This document shows positions 11,388-24,739 of a stretch of 64,000 nt of DNA, in pieces. Under the pieces are notes generated by a model. That model made no database searches. It saw nothing but the letters and a program-made list of their open reading frames with translations, and was not told where the DNA came from. A program made the position numbers and the translations under genes. Every line of letters begins with the position of its first letter. The first letter of the stretch is position 1. The stretch is from Prunus persica (taxonomy: Eukaryota > Streptophyta > Magnoliopsida > Rosales > Rosaceae): contig NC_034012.1 of assembly GCF_000346465.2 (NCBI RefSeq), forward strand, positions 17,369,077-17,433,076, written 5' to 3'.

Positions 11388-13024
11388 CTACTCCAGATAG
11401 GGATAAAAATTCTCTACAGGTGGGAATTGCCTTTGGTAAGTATCGTAGAGACTTCTTTCAAATGCCTTCAAGTTGTACAAGTCGTCTGGATGGATAGTTG
11501 ATTCATCAATGTACCTAGACTCGAGCAGACTGTCAGGCAACAGTGGCATGGATGAAGCTCTAGCACCAATTGCTTGTGGGTGCCCAATATTTGGATAACT
11601 GGGCACTTCATTCATGCGGACTGCTTGCAGTTGGCTATGAACCATGCCATTATGTGAGACACCATAAACATTTTGCATGATTGAGTATTTGTTGTCATAC
11701 TCCACCATAGGATCAAAAATGGTGCTCATCTCCATCTCCATCTCCATCTCCATGCCTTCCCCATTTATAATCTGGGGCTGCGGGGATAGAGGATCCTCGA
11801 CATGATTTCGAGTTTCACATCTTTTGCTGTTCTTATCAACTTTCTTATAAATTCTACAGAGTACCCAATTATCCAACTGCAAACAACAAAACTTGTTTTT
11901 GTAAGCATGATGTGGGATACATGGTTAGATTTTCATTATCAATTATATTGAAGGAGGATATGCATACGTACCCTCATGTCATTCTCCCCCCTTTTTCTTC
12001 GAACGGGAGAATCCTTGACTCGAAACTCATGCATGATCCAGTTGGTCTTGTCACCCTTTGGAGGTTTCCCTCTGTAAAACACAAGAGCCTTTCTGAATCC
12101 AACAAGAGCACCATTAGACCTAACTGCTTTGTCAGCTCCAGTGGCCTTCCAGTATCCACTACCAGCTGCTCTCTTCGGCCGACTACCATTTTTATACTTC
12201 CGGTCCCTCGGAGTAAAAAAGTACCATTCAGCTTCTCCATATTTCCTATATTTTTCTGTTAATTAACATAAAAAAAGAGAGAGCATTACAATATTATAGG
12301 TACTTCTCATCATCTATCCTGTGAAAAATATCTAAACACATAGCAAAAGAACATGTTAAAACGCAGCTTTAATCTTAGTGATGATAATGCATACATTATA
12401 CAAACTTCATTAATTAGTGTATTAATCTCTGCTGCATGGCACTATTTCATTATATATATATATATTTCTGTGAGATGCACATATGAAACTAAACCCTAAA
12501 CACAACAATTCTACATGAGAAAAACATCCACACAACGTTAGATCATTATGAAAATCTAATGAAGAATAAGAACATAACCCTAGGGATATTGATACAAAAA
12601 TTAGTAATGCACAATTTTCCTTTATTGACATGTACGTACCAGCAAGAAATTCCGGATTGTGGCGGTATAGGTTAACTTCAATGATCCGGTTGGGAGGCAA
12701 GGGCTGATCCAAGACCTTCTTCTTCAGATAATGCACAACAAGTTCCTCATCGAGAGGGTTGAACCGATAACCGGGCGGGAACGAATCGAAAAACTCATCT
12801 TCCTCATTTTTCAGATTGTTATTGAAGCTATTTGACTCATCATCCGAAAGCTCTGCGCCCGCAGACACACTGGTTATCAAAGAATTTCCAGGCTCGTTTG
12901 GTTGAGTTAGATCATGAGTGAGATGAGCTTGAGCATGAGATTGCTTGTTGATGAGGCTATAAGAAGCCACTTGGGAAGTAACAGAAGCCTTGCTATGCGG
13001 ATGACTTTGTTCAACAGGCTCCAT
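11388..13024 (-). CDS. NAC-domain transcription factor, 385 aa, three exons
   Basis: Exons on the minus strand are 13024-12640, 12255-11972 and 11876-11388. They join in phase (385+284+489 nt) with GT-AG borders. The N-terminal 75 residues are polar and acidic ([10 protein letters not shown], then KNEEDEFFD). The NAC domain runs from about residue 79 to 235: [19 protein letters not shown] (subdomain A), the [20 protein letters not shown] block, [12 protein letters not shown] (C), [10 protein letters not shown] (D) and [10 protein letters not shown] (E). Intron positions are the usual ones of NAC genes. The C-terminal region carries a (Met-Glu) run from an ATGGAG repeat near 11725-11756. NAC proteins bind CACG-core DNA sites and act in the nucleus in development and stress. 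I chose ATG at 13024; an in-frame ATG at 13129 would add 35 residues. The subgroup cannot be named safely. Confidence 0.9.
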
Positions 13025-15240
13025 TGTTGGACTCTTTGAGGGAGAAGACACTAGCAGAGACGCAAGCTTGAGTCTTCCTCTTTTCTTTGTTGTTGAAAAA
13101 ATGCGTAGAAGAGTTGTAGTTGAAAACAAATTTAAATAAACAGACTCCGAAATTATTTGAGATAAATCGGGGTTTCAGGTGGAATTGGCCGCTGGAATGC
13201 TTCCGAAATTGAATTTATGATATTCAAAATTAATGATAATTATCAGTTGTTTTAATTGCTGTTTATCTTTTTATTTGAAACCATGTATTTTAATTGGTCG
13301 ACCTAGCTGCATGATAGGCCATTAATAATTAATTATATTATCTTTGTTTCATATATATCTTAGCACATGAAAACCTAATATAATATAATAAATAAATATT
13401 AAAATAAAAGTGGGAGTAAAATAAAAGTTGTTAGATTAACATGGAAGATGATATTGTGTTATGAATTAAAAAGTATTAATTAATTAATACCGGATAAGAC
13501 TTCAAACTAACCTTGGTAACAGAATACAAAACATGCATGCTGATTATGAGAATTTCTAGATGCATAATCTCATAAGAATTGAACATGTATTTGGAAGTAA
13601 ACTTAAGTCTTTAAACTAAACACAAAAAGAAAAATTAAACAGGATATGAAATATTAAGGATGTGTGTAAACACCGCCTACATTAAATTTTTGCAATTTAC
13701 CTAGAGTCCTCTTTTAGTGAATGTGCCACTCATGTCTACAAATATTGTACCTATAATATTATAGGTCGTACACAAATATTGTAACGCTCATAATATTGTA
13801 CATGGCACACAAATATTGTACTTCACTACCTACAATATTGCGTTACACAAGTACTTCTCATCATCTTAATGTTTAGTGCAAATATTATGTGCCACCTACC
13901 TAGACTCCTCTCTAAGGTAGTACATAATATTGTCTACCTTAGAGCTTTTTTGCTCTTTTGAGTATTGTATGGGAGAGCTTCCTTTGTTGATACAATGTGA
14001 CATTTGGTATGCTTTGAAGATCGAACAAAACTTGTTACCGTAAAGAATCTCCTACCATGCCATAACAAGTCAAAAATAAAATCATTGCGTGATATGATAG
14101 TTTAACAAGTCAAAATAAAATTATTTGTTCGTATTAATAACTAAAACAAATTTAGATTAAAATTTGGTTTTTTAATAACTATATGCCGAAATTGTGAAAT
14201 TTTCTTATAGTTTTAACGGGTTTAAGTTGGATTAGAAATTTTGCCACCGAATGATTCTGAAATGCAAAATTCCAAAAAAAATTTGAATAAGAATTGAAAC
14301 ATATCTTAAAATTCTAAAATTTCAGAATATTGAAGAACATTAGATTAAATTTGAACTACCTACAATGTTTGGCATTATGTTGAAATAAAAATAGGATTTA
14401 ATCACCAAGGAGACAAAGATGGAGTTCTCCTGTGGAGTATAACAACATTTCATTGCATGTGAGCACTGGTCCCACATCACTCAAAGGGAGAACCCCATCA
14501 AATCCTTCTGTTATAAAGTTCTTTCATGACCTATCTGTTTTTTTTTTTTTTTTTTTTTTTTTTTGGCTTTATATAAGTATTCTTAACCATTGTGGTTTAA
14601 AAGATTTTGAAATATATACTTCCACAAAATTTCGGAAAATTGCAAAAAATTGAAAGGAAACTTTCAGTCCGAAATTTTGAATTGAATTTGGAACACCTTA
14701 ATTAGAATTCGATGAGTCCAAAAATCAAGCTATTCTATGACCTGTCCTGCAAGGAAAATTTGTAGCAGCTTGACTATTCTATGACCTGTCCTGCAAGGAA
14801 AATTTGTTCTCGTGAAAGTTCTTGTGGCAAGGAAAATAGCTCAATTGTTTTTTTATGCTTAAAAGGTCAATTTCAAGGTCAAAAATTAAAAGAATTAACG
14901 CGCAAAAATCCCAAATTATGTATTAAAAAAATGCCAGAAAATAAAGAACACATCGAAACTTATACAAGAAATACAGGGAGATCACTATTAATATCAAAGA
15001 GAAAAAAAGTTGCATGAACACACTTGATTCTCAGTAATCCAATATCTTATTCAATAGTTAATTTCTTCTGTATTCTGCAGAGACGTGAGTAAATATATAG
15101 GAATCAACAAGCTGGAGACTAAGTCCTGTTTTTCTGTTTTGGGTCTGAGTAGACTAAGTCACTAAACCAAGAACACCAACCGAAACATAGCACAGACTGA
15201 ATTTATTGCAACGACCTTCACAGTACTGAAACAAGAAGAC
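13025..15240. other. Spacer upstream of NAC and downstream of the reductase gene
   Basis: No gene is seen. It includes the NAC 5' region next to 13024-13200, a cluster of ACAAATATTGTA words at about 13737-13850, a poly-T run at about 14538-14564, and a 34-bp sequence present twice 44 bp apart (14730 and 14774). The part next to 15241 is probably the 3' UTR of the reductase gene. Confidence 0.5.
14730..14807. repeat. 34-bp direct repeat with 44-bp period
   Basis: The sequence starting CTATTCTATGACCTGTCC occurs at 14730-14763 and 14774-14807, with 10 bp between the copies. Confidence 0.85.
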
Positions 15241-15455
15241 TCAGAAATTGACAAAATTCTTTTCCTTCAGGCTTTCAACTGTTTCCTTGAGGCTAACCTC
15301 TAACGGAATGAATTCAACACCTAACTTCTTTGCCTTCTCCTTGGACACCTGATATGTTGGCACAAAAGGCTTATCATCCGCACACCTGGAAATACCATTT
15401 GAAAGGTAAAATTACAAAGTTAATTTCCATGAAACTAGCATAGGAAAACAACAGG

Positions 15456-15495
<40 letters not shown>

Positions 15496-18400
15496 GCATC
15501 GACATGCACTATCAAGCACAATAACAGGTCATGCTCGGTAATGTTCTTTTCTTTTTTAATAAATATAAAATAGAGGAAGTTGTGAACCTGCAGATTGCAA
15601 GAAATGAGGGAGTGCAAACAAGTCTGCCAACAAAGAGTCTTCTACATTATCTGTAATTTCTATTGGCTTAAGCCCCTTTATATGGTGAATTTTTTTAGCA
15701 ACAGTTCCATGTACTACAATCATGAGCACTTAGTTGACATAATCTTTGCAATACTAATTGAAGAGCATCTATAGGCTGACAAAGTGCAGCAACTTCAACT
15801 TCACATGAAATTGAACTAAGAGGACAGATGATAATAGCTAGCTTTCCCAGTTACGACATTTGTTTCCTATGCATAGTTGTATTTTAGCTTGACTGAAAGG
15901 TTAGAAGGATGCAAAATGAGGATCAGATATTGTAGTTCTGAACCACTATATACTCATTTTGAATACAAAATAACCACTAAAACCAAAATACACCAGAAAA
16001 GAATGAAAAACGGGAATGCTGAGTTTAGTTGTAAATGCGATTCAAATTTAAAAGAAAACAAATAATTAATTACTATCAGAATCATGGGACAGTGTTAATG
16101 TGGAAATTAAGTATATATTGCCAATCACAAAGTTATACCAAAATTTAAGTTGTGTGGGAAACAAAGACTTACTTCTCTGGAAGTTGCAAACCAGGGTACA
16201 GCTCTTGTAAAATTCTCACAACTTCCGAGAAGTGTGCAACTCTCTCAACCAAACAATATCTGCCACTAGCTGAAGGAATCTCAAATGCTCGAATATGTGC
16301 ATTGGCAACATCTTTAACATTAATCCATCCAAAACTTGCATTGGGAAATGTTCGAGCTCCTGCATCAAACAAAGAAGTAAAGAAACAATCAGGTACTTCA
16401 TGGAGAGAAAGCACCGAGTGTTAGACTAATAAAAGGAACCATAGAGCAGCATCTTGACTCAATATGAAGAAATATCCTTATTTAAAATAATTATTTAATG
16501 TTTTCATGCAGACATGTTTCCAATCATGTTGAACAGGAAACATTTTACTTGTTGAAATCAAGAAATACCAGATACAACAATGAAGAAATGTTACCCTTAA
16601 TAACATTCAAAACTGCTGCAGCACTTGTATTAAGTGTTGGCTGTAACAGAGGACCAATCACCATTGCAGGGTTAATTGTAACCATGTCAATACCCTTCTC
16701 CTTTACAAATTTCCAGGCAGCGTCCTCAGCCAAAGTCTTTGAAAGCACATACCATAGCTGGAGAAAATTAAGGGAACATAAAAACAAATGAAAATACGTT
16801 TTGTTACAATAGTAAAGATACCATATTTTATTGAATGCACAAGCCAAAAATATTAATCTTTGACAAAGCATTTAAAGCCTTAAAGGCTTGACATGATATT
16901 TGTCTGGTGAACAACATCATTAAACATGAAGCAAATGAAAATGGCTTTAAGGACACAACAAACTACCTACATGTTTGGTGACTACATTACAATTATGGGC
17001 ATGGGAACCCCCCAATCACAAAAAAAAAAAAAAAAAAAAAACTGGTTTTAGCAACTTAATAAAGTAACATGAAATCTTAAGTAACCAATAAGCACTGAAG
17101 AAATTTCATTTCTAAAGCGCAAGTTAAAGCAACTTTTAAGTTTTCAGAGTTTATAATAAAAGCACATAAAAAGTTAACATCACAGATTGAGAGATTAAGA
17201 TGGCAAGATATTGCCACATACAAACAACTTTCATGTTCACCATACATGCTTTCTGAACTTACAATAAGGAAACAGGAAATTTCTTCCGAAAAGTGTTCTA
17301 TGATACTAAAATCCTATTGGGTAAGAAGGAAGAGAAGATTATGTTCTCTTCCCAGGCACAATTAATTAGGCCCCTGCAAACCATCTTGTTAGTAATTTCA
17401 CGTACACACATATGAATACATATGTACTAACCTATAAATAATTCACAAGGTTAAATATTTTAGAAAATATACTTAAACTACAACTTGGTTTTAGAAAATG
17501 TGCATGGGAAAAAGGAACCGGCTTCTCTTGTCACTTAAAAATTTTCCTATCTTCTTCTTCATTGCTAAACTTTCATCATCCATTAACAAATCCATTGTTC
17601 ATTCATGAACAAGCAGACTTGCAATCATATTATTTTGTTTGCTCAACTCTCAAGAAATCAAAACTAAATTTAGCTGATATATTCATTTACCTCTGTACCA
17701 TTACAATGTAACGACTCAAAGTGCATCACCATATTTTATTTTCAAAAGAGTATGAATAATGATGATAGCACATGCATACCTTTGATTCCTTACAAAAATC
17801 TGCATCGGTAAACCAAGTCTCATCAACAACTACATCAGGAGTTCGAGGTTTTCCGTTATATGCAACTGCGGCTATAGAAGATGTCAAGACCACCCGTCTG
17901 ATAGACTGGGATTTCGCACACGAATTAAGAACATTAAGGGTTCCCTTTACTGCAGGGTCAAGTAGTTCTGCCTGAAATGAGGCAACAACTATTTAACAGT
18001 TAGAAGCCATACAACCACCCCTATTATTAGCCCAAAAAAAAACAATCTAGTGTTATTATTATATGAAAAAGGGTCCTGCATTTTGGGGTTGAATTCAAAA
18101 AGCTATCAGAAATCAATTAAGGAATGCGAAAGACAATTGCTGTAATCCTAATCTTGACAACTTAACTTGTGCATTGCGCTTTGTCGAGAAAACGAAAAAA
18201 CTCGTGCGTTGCATGTACAGGGAGCAAAAATTGGACAGTCACAATTGTTCCTAACATTTCTAGTGCATCATTCTATGTTTTCAACAAGTAGATACATGAT
18301 GATGAACTTATACTTATGTACTTAATGTGTGCTTTAGTAGTGACTTTTATAGATTGGAAGAGATTAATCTTAATCTTAGAGAAAGAATGGGTGACACAAA

Positions 18401-21175
18401 AATGAATAGGCTACATCTACTAGTTTTCTTGTCCACCAACATAGACTTAAACATGCCAAGAGGGTTCTTTTGGCCATGAATATCATGAAATAAAATTTCA
18501 GAATCATAACTTGATCATGTACATTGAAGGAAAAATAAAAAAAACATATGTTATTGCAACAGTAATGGATTTATCAAGCAAACATATTTGATTGCATTAA
18601 CATGATGAGTTGGAACTAATTATATGTATCCACTTTTTCCCAACAGTCAATGCTCTAATCCCTTGATTTCTGAAGCAGATATTGAAAATTACATGGCTCT
18701 TTGGTAATTTAAAATTTTTATGCCACAAATTATATAACGTAAAAAAAGATCCTTAGTATCTTTATGAACAAAACAGAAATCAGAAGCACATGCAAAAACT
18801 ATCTAATATTCATAAAGGAAGGGTACAAGTTGATGAACCTTTGGATCTGTGACATCATGATAAAAGGGAGAAGCAGTATGGAAAACCCCTTCACAACCCT
18901 CAACAGCAGAGTCAAAAGAACCTTCCTCCAATAGATTTGCTTTGAAAAGTTGAAGTCTCTCTTGAGCTCCATCAAGCCCGAGCAGGTGCTCTGTCTTAGT
19001 TGGATCATCTATGTGAAAAACGAAAAATGAACTCAGTAAATCATTCTCTTAGTACTAGCCGCATCTATTAGATTACAGAGTTGATCCAAAAATTAAAACT
19101 ATTCTGAGAACTCATTGACAGAAACAATGAAAACGCAAGACTCATCAATCTAGAGCATACAAGTTGTCCTGGGAGATAAAAGAAAAAGGGAAAAAAAATG
19201 TATGATGCTACTTCTATGTATATGCAGGAATAAGATTGCATTCAGTGTTAGGATAATGTCAAATAGGATCCGAATTTATAAACAAATGTCAAAGCTTAGA
19301 GACACATCTGTATTCGCATTGACGGACATCACGTATCTACGTACTTATACATGCATTATTTTTCTGTCAAAATTAAATGATAATGGCACAGATAGGGGTA
19401 ATAAAACATTAAATCATTCATATGAGGGGCAGAAAACATCCCAGAAAAGGAGAATAAGCGTTGCCTGAAGAAATACATGTAAATTAGAAGTATCAATACC
19501 ACCCACAATTTGATGTCAGAATCAAGTTATGCCTGTCATTTTATACAAAACATGCATTTAATGTGATCCTACCTGAACCCAACCAACATTTTATTGGTTA
19601 AGCGCCCAAATAAGTTTTTATAGTGACGTGTACCTGTCCTTTGAAACCAATTCTACCACAGAAACAGAAATGTAGAACTTGCCATTGCTAAACCAGCTTG
19701 CAAGGGTAGGATGCCGAAGAGCTACTACAAAGATATTTTATCTATAAAACGTATGACACTAGGCAAATGTCAACCTAACACTCTTCCGCACCCCACCTCC
19801 TCATCAGCCCACTCTACATACAGTGGCCAGAAAAGCTCAACGGTAACTCTTAAATTCCATTGAGGTGGCTTTCACTCACCTACTCCCCTGATAGCTCGAT
19901 TGTAGCCATTTCCAAGTGGGGTCCATGCACCTACCATCTACCTACCAGTATACAATGACTTGATATTATGTTCATGAATAATATCAAAGTGGATTTTAAC
20001 CCAACCAACAGATCACACCTACCCCGTGATGAAATGCCATACCAAATATCACTGTGAAATCCTATGCCAAATATCCTGCCCCATAGGTAGAACTTAGCCT
20101 TGCAAATCTAGCTTACAAGGAAACAGTGCCCAAGAGCTCATATGTGGGACATTTAGGACATAACAAAATAATCAACTCTTCTAGTTTTTTTTTTTTTTTT
20201 TTTTTTGTTTTTTCCTTTTTAAAGATTTTAACTTCAACAAAAAATAAAAACCTGCAAAACAGTTAAATCCTGCGGTAGAACCTGCAAAAAGAAAGAACAA
20301 TGGATACAAGGCCAACAGACCAAGAAACAGGACAGCACAACACGTCCACAGAACAGGAATAGAAAGGATGGAAACCCCAGAAACATACTAGACAACTACA
20401 ACAGAGCTAGCAAATTCTTCCTTTGGAAAAACTTTTCAGCTCGTCCTGAATACATTTAATTTAAACCAATGTTTTATCGAGCTTCCAAAATTAGAGTACT
20501 TCATCTGTTTCTACAATAAAGTATTAAGGGGTCTTCTAGTATCAAACTGAAATTGACATGTATAACCATGAAGGCAAACGAGAAAAAAAAAAAAGCAAAT
20601 CCTTCATTGAAGGTTTAATATCATGCACAAACAAGGGCAAATGTACATGAAAGAAAAAAACCAGATAGCCAATCGGCCCCATTTCCATGACTCGACTTCT
20701 CCATTCATTCCTGACGTAGATAATAACGTAAAGCCTTAATCAATATACGAAAATAAAACCCATAAAAGCTAAAAGCACATGTCTAAGATGCGATTGCATT
20801 ACTTCCACACCTCAAGAGATAAGAGAATCTGACCCATCAAACCAATACCCACAACCAGGTTCTCAAAAGCGTAGATAACCATCAAATTTTCAATCAAGAT
20901 GAAGAATAATCAATTATAACAATAATGTGAAATATGGGTATGCCCCAACATTGCATTCATTAATCTAAATTACAAGCATCAAAAGATCAGAAACCATAAC
21001 GAACAATAAAAACCAAAACTTATGAAGACCAAAAAGAGGGGAAAATGTACTGACTTGGGTCGCGAACAGAGGCCTTGACAGTGTAACCGCCATGAAGAAG
21101 AAGCTTCACGAGCCACGAAGCAATGTAACCGGACGCACCGGTGACGCAGACGACCTTACCAGCCCCGCTGCTCAT
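15241..21175 (-). CDS. CCR-like / phenylacetaldehyde reductase-type SDR, 325 aa, six exons
   Basis: Exons on the minus strand are 21175-21055, 19008-18839, 17971-17780, 16757-16595, 16359-16173 and 15385-15241. All have GT-AG borders and sum to 978 nt in phase. The protein starts [28 protein letters not shown] (residues 12-19) is the NAD(P)-binding motif and Arg38 in SVRDP fits NADP preference. The catalytic set is Ser128/129 (VVLTSS), Tyr164 and Lys168 (WYVLSK). Length and order match the extended SDR family of cinnamyl-alcohol dehydrogenase-like and phenylacetaldehyde reductases. The NWYCYxK signature of true cinnamoyl-CoA reductase is replaced by KLWYVLSK, so a lignin CCR is unlikely. It probably reduces an aromatic aldehyde to the alcohol in the cytosol. 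No damage is seen. Intron 1 is 2 kb. Confidence 0.92.
15461..15491. repeat. (GA)n microsatellite in last intron of the reductase gene
   Basis: About 15 uninterrupted GA units, lying in the intron between exons 5 and 6. Confidence 0.95.
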
Positions 21176-21197
21176 TTTCTGTAGTCTGTGCCTCCCA

Positions 21198-21510
21198 CTC
21201 TGGACTCTGAAGATTGGGCTCGGTTTACGTTTCAGAGTTTGGAAATTGGAAGCTCCTTTTATAAATCAATCTTTGACCGTTTCTGAATGGATGCGTGATG
21301 GCTTTTGTAGCTGAATGGTTGCGTCATGGCATTCGTAGATGATGATGATTATGGTGTGATTCACTCATTTTAGGATACCAAAATTACCCAATGCAAAAAT
21401 TATTATTGCAAAAAGAAAAAAAAGGAAGGAGATTACCAAATTACTGGGTCTTTTTTTTTTTATCATATTTTTCTCCTTTAGATAAAACCCGTAATCCTAT
21501 ATACTCACAC
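21198..21510. repeat. Proximal copy of a duplicated 5' flank (reductase gene)
   Basis: This block contains CTGGACTCTG, GGAAATTGGAAG, CTGAATGGATG, TCATGGCATT, TGATTATGGTGT, ATTACTGGGTCTTTTTT and CCTTTAGATAAA in order. The same series recurs in the same order at about 21688-22830. The proximal copy keeps the TATA box and joins the gene. Confidence 0.8.
21257..21263 (-). promoter_or_regulatory. Candidate TATA box of the reductase gene
   Basis: The minus strand reads TTTATAAAAGG here, about 82 bp upstream of the ATG at 21175. This would give a 5' UTR of roughly 50 nt. Assignment rests on motif and distance only. Confidence 0.5.
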
Positions 21511-21687
21511 GTATTGCGCTCTTACGTTATATAAATATGAGTTATCCAAGCATTAAGCTCAAGTGACCTCCGACCAAAAAAAAAAAAAAATCCCTCAAGT
21601 GACCCTAAGATATGTTAAATGATCATTTGCCTATGAAATACTAAATAATTTAGATTTTTTTAATATAAAAAAACTATTTATGTAACT

Positions 21688-22830
21688 ACTCTGGACTCTG
21701 GAAATTGGAATTGGAATTGGAAGTTCCTTTCAATTTATGAGGCCATCCCAATGGGGGCCTTAAATGGGGCTCAATCTTCTTGAAGCTCTATATAGAGTCT
21801 CTGCAAAAAGGTATCCCCAGTAGAAGAAACTTAGGGCCCTATATCATAAAGTCCCACTGGAGCTGTCTCTAAATCTGTGGACTCCAATAGAGCCCCTAGA
21901 ACCCAAGTGGGTTCTACATTTTAAAAAGATGCAGCATGCATCGGGCTTTGTTTAATGTCTTTTTTCTAATAGCAACCAAATAAAGGCTTTGTCTACCCTT
22001 TTGTTTTTTGTTTTCTTTTTTTTTCTTTTTTTTCTTTTCCTTTTTTTGGTTCGATATTTCCTTCTCTCTTTTTTTTTCTTTCTTTTTGCTTTCAATTGTT
22101 ATAATTTACCTTCAGAATTACTACTTCAATTTTTCTATGTTTCTTTTAATTTTTGTTAATTATAAATGGGGTAGAAATATTGATTTTTTATTTTTTAAAA
22201 TATAATTTATCTTTAGAATTACTACTCCAAATTTTATTTTATTTTTTTCATTTTTGTAGAAATGTTCTTTTAAAAAACCTAGCATAACATAAACATACGA
22301 TAAAACAAACTAAGTTAATAACAACAAAAATTAACAAGTAAAACAAATTACATCATAAAAAAATTCAAATAGAGCCTCGGATGTAGAGCCCCCCATTGTG
22401 GGAAGGATACTTTTAGAGCACAAAATATTCCAACGAGGCTTTAAATGGGTCTCTCTACACTATTTTTAGAGGCCCATTTAGAGACTATGATTGGGGATGC
22501 CCTGAATGGATGTGTCATGGCATTTGTAGCTGAATTGGTTCATGGCATTGGTAGCTGCTGATTATGGTGTTTGCCACAAGATTAGGAAAACAAAAAAGAA
22601 GAAAGGAATGAAATTACCGAATTACTGGGTCTTTTTTTTTCTTTTTTTTAAAAATATTTGTTCTCTTTTTTTTTCATTTTATTTATACAAGTGATAATCT
22701 ATTTTAATGTAATCTAAACTACAGGGAGGGGAATTCGAACTTGGGTGCAGAGTTGGGAACACATCCTCTTGGCAACGTCCATATCTGCTATTTGTTGTCC
22801 TTTAGATAAAATAAAATTTGTAATCTTATC
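21688..22830. repeat. Distal copy of the duplicated 5' flank, split by insertions
   Basis: Matching pieces are at 21688-21740, 22501-22640 and about 22797-22830. The first gap is a MITE (21741-22501). The second gap (about 22650-22796) is extra T-rich and unrelated sequence. The TATA-like word of the proximal copy is not preserved. Confidence 0.75.
21741..22501. mobile_element. MITE with imperfect TIRs, about 760 bp
   Basis: The left end GGCCATCCCAATGGGGG and the reverse complement of the right end GGGCATCCCCAATCATAG are similar. TGA flanks both ends, possibly a 3-bp target duplication. Comparison with the proximal flank copy supports both junctions. Internal repeats of GGCTCTATA/GAGCCCC type occur and no gene is seen. 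Confidence 0.65.
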
Positions 22831-24308
22831 CTCAAACTAAGTTGTCACCAAGTCATTGGCTTTGGCTAGCTGTTTCCCTTTTTTCGATCGAGGTGATCGA
22901 CAATAGAAATTTTTGGTCATTCTTCTCTTGGATTGTGTACGCGTGCCACCACCAAGCCACTAATTGGCTTGATTGGAAAAAGTTGGATTTTTGTTTTCGT
23001 GATTCTGCCTTCTAACTAGCCAATTGATCGGCCAAGTAAGGAACCTCTTCTTGGCCTAAGTTCTTTCACTTCCTCGAGTTCGAGGATGGTTAGGTTTCGT
23101 ATGAGTATTTTTAGTATTTTTTTTAGAATTTAATGATAATGAAGCAAATTTAATTAAAAGGCGATTACACTAACGAGAACGAAGAACTGATCTAGTCTAC
23201 TTGCTTGGAAAGTAAAACTTAGTCTAGGGATAGAAAAGTGAAAGATAACAAATAGTTTTTTTTTATGTCTGAAGTCGGGTCTTCCTCCCTTTGTCTGATG
23301 AGGTTTATATAGGGGCATCTGTCAACCCATGGGTTAGCCATCAAATGGCTCGAAGGTCTTTGTTCAAAATCTTTCCTTGTGTGGCTTCCTAAATCCGTAG
23401 AATTGATTTGAATGAGATTTTCGGATTACAAATCTAATCACTTAATTCTCTCCTTCTTAGGAATGTTCCAGATTGACATCAATTTTTTTGATTGTTTTTC
23501 TTGGATGGATCTCGTAGTTTGAAATGATAATGTTTACAACAACATTGAAAGTGGTATTTCATGTGGCTTCCGGGGTTGATCCTCACCTGAATGTTGGGCA
23601 TTATATTGTACAGAGGCTGGAGATCTTCTAATGTGTCAAACCCTAGTAGTTGCACACTCTGCTTGGACTTTTCCCTTTTTGCAAAGTCTTCCCTTTGCTT
23701 TTCACAACACTTTTCCCTTTTTGCAAAGTCTTCCCCTATTCAATCTTCTTAGTGAAGTAATTTGAAAACTGGATGGTCCAATAGGTGCTCGGCAAAAGAA
23801 ATTGATACCCAACATCTCCCTACAACTAGCTTTGCCAGGGCTTCCTTCATTGGCAAAAGACCAGTTCTACTTTTTTCCTTTTTTCTTTCCAACAGTTTAT
23901 TAGGGTAAAATTCATGCTAGCAAGATAAAAAAGTTGCTCAAGACTTAGTCCCATTCTTTATAATTGTCTTTCTAGATGAGGGACTGGTGGGGAACTCCCC
24001 ATGGCAGGAGGAAAAACTGTTACGGACACTAAAACTCCAGAGTCTTCTAAACATTTTTGACTTCCTTAATGGGATTTTGGGTTTTGAACTAGTTTAGTTA
24101 CGTTTCATTGGGTTTTGGTTTGAGTTTGGGAAGGTTTAGTTGGTTTGTAAATGGACATTAACTTTCTCTAATGCTTACCCATATGGTTGAGATCTAGCAA
24201 ACGAGTTTGAGTTTTGGTGCAGCCCAAAACCTCCATTCTCTAAAGTCTACCATGGTCCTGGTGGACCCTTTTCATGCCTTACTAGACTGGACTATGCTAA
24301 ATAAGCCT
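22831..24308. other. Non-coding spacer
   Basis: No coding region is recognised. A 27-bp sequence starting ACTTTTCCCTTTTTGC occurs at 23667 and 23709 (42-bp period). The composition is less AT-rich than the neighbourhood, so an old LTR-element leader is possible, but no diagnostic motif was found. Confidence 0.4.
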
Positions 24309-24739
24309 TAAAACCCATGTTTGGTAAAATGAGGGACTAAGTTAAAAGGGATTGTGGAGTCCAACAGCTAAAAAACTCCTCAGTCGCTCTCCTTATACAG
24401 AGAGGCTGAAAATGTAGTTCGCAAAATAGCGAGAGTGCTATTTTGACGCTCGAGCCTGACTAATCCAATCGCAAGAACAAATCCATATCCAAGCTTTAAG
24501 AATCAGTTTCTTGTTCTTCTTCACCTAGAACTATCACCACCATAAACCCAGTCACACAAACCAACCACCACCAATTCAAACCCAGCCACTTGAATCAACC
24601 ACCACCAAATCAAACCCAGTGGAACCACAACCCAATTGAACCTTTCAAAAAATTATCAACCATTGACCGTGGCTCAGTGAAACCAAATGGAGATTTGTGA
24701 CTTCGAAGAAGATGAGGATTTGTGACTTCAAAGGGAATA

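Noticed and set aside
11974..12240. 88-codon minus-strand frame starting [12 protein letters not shown]
   Set aside because: It is the wrong frame of NAC exon 2; the correct frame gives the conserved [12 protein letters not shown] and [10 protein letters not shown] motifs.
15241..21175. A true lignin cinnamoyl-CoA reductase
   Set aside because: The NWYCYxK signature is absent (KLWYVLSK instead), so the CCR-like / phenylacetaldehyde reductase assignment is preferred.
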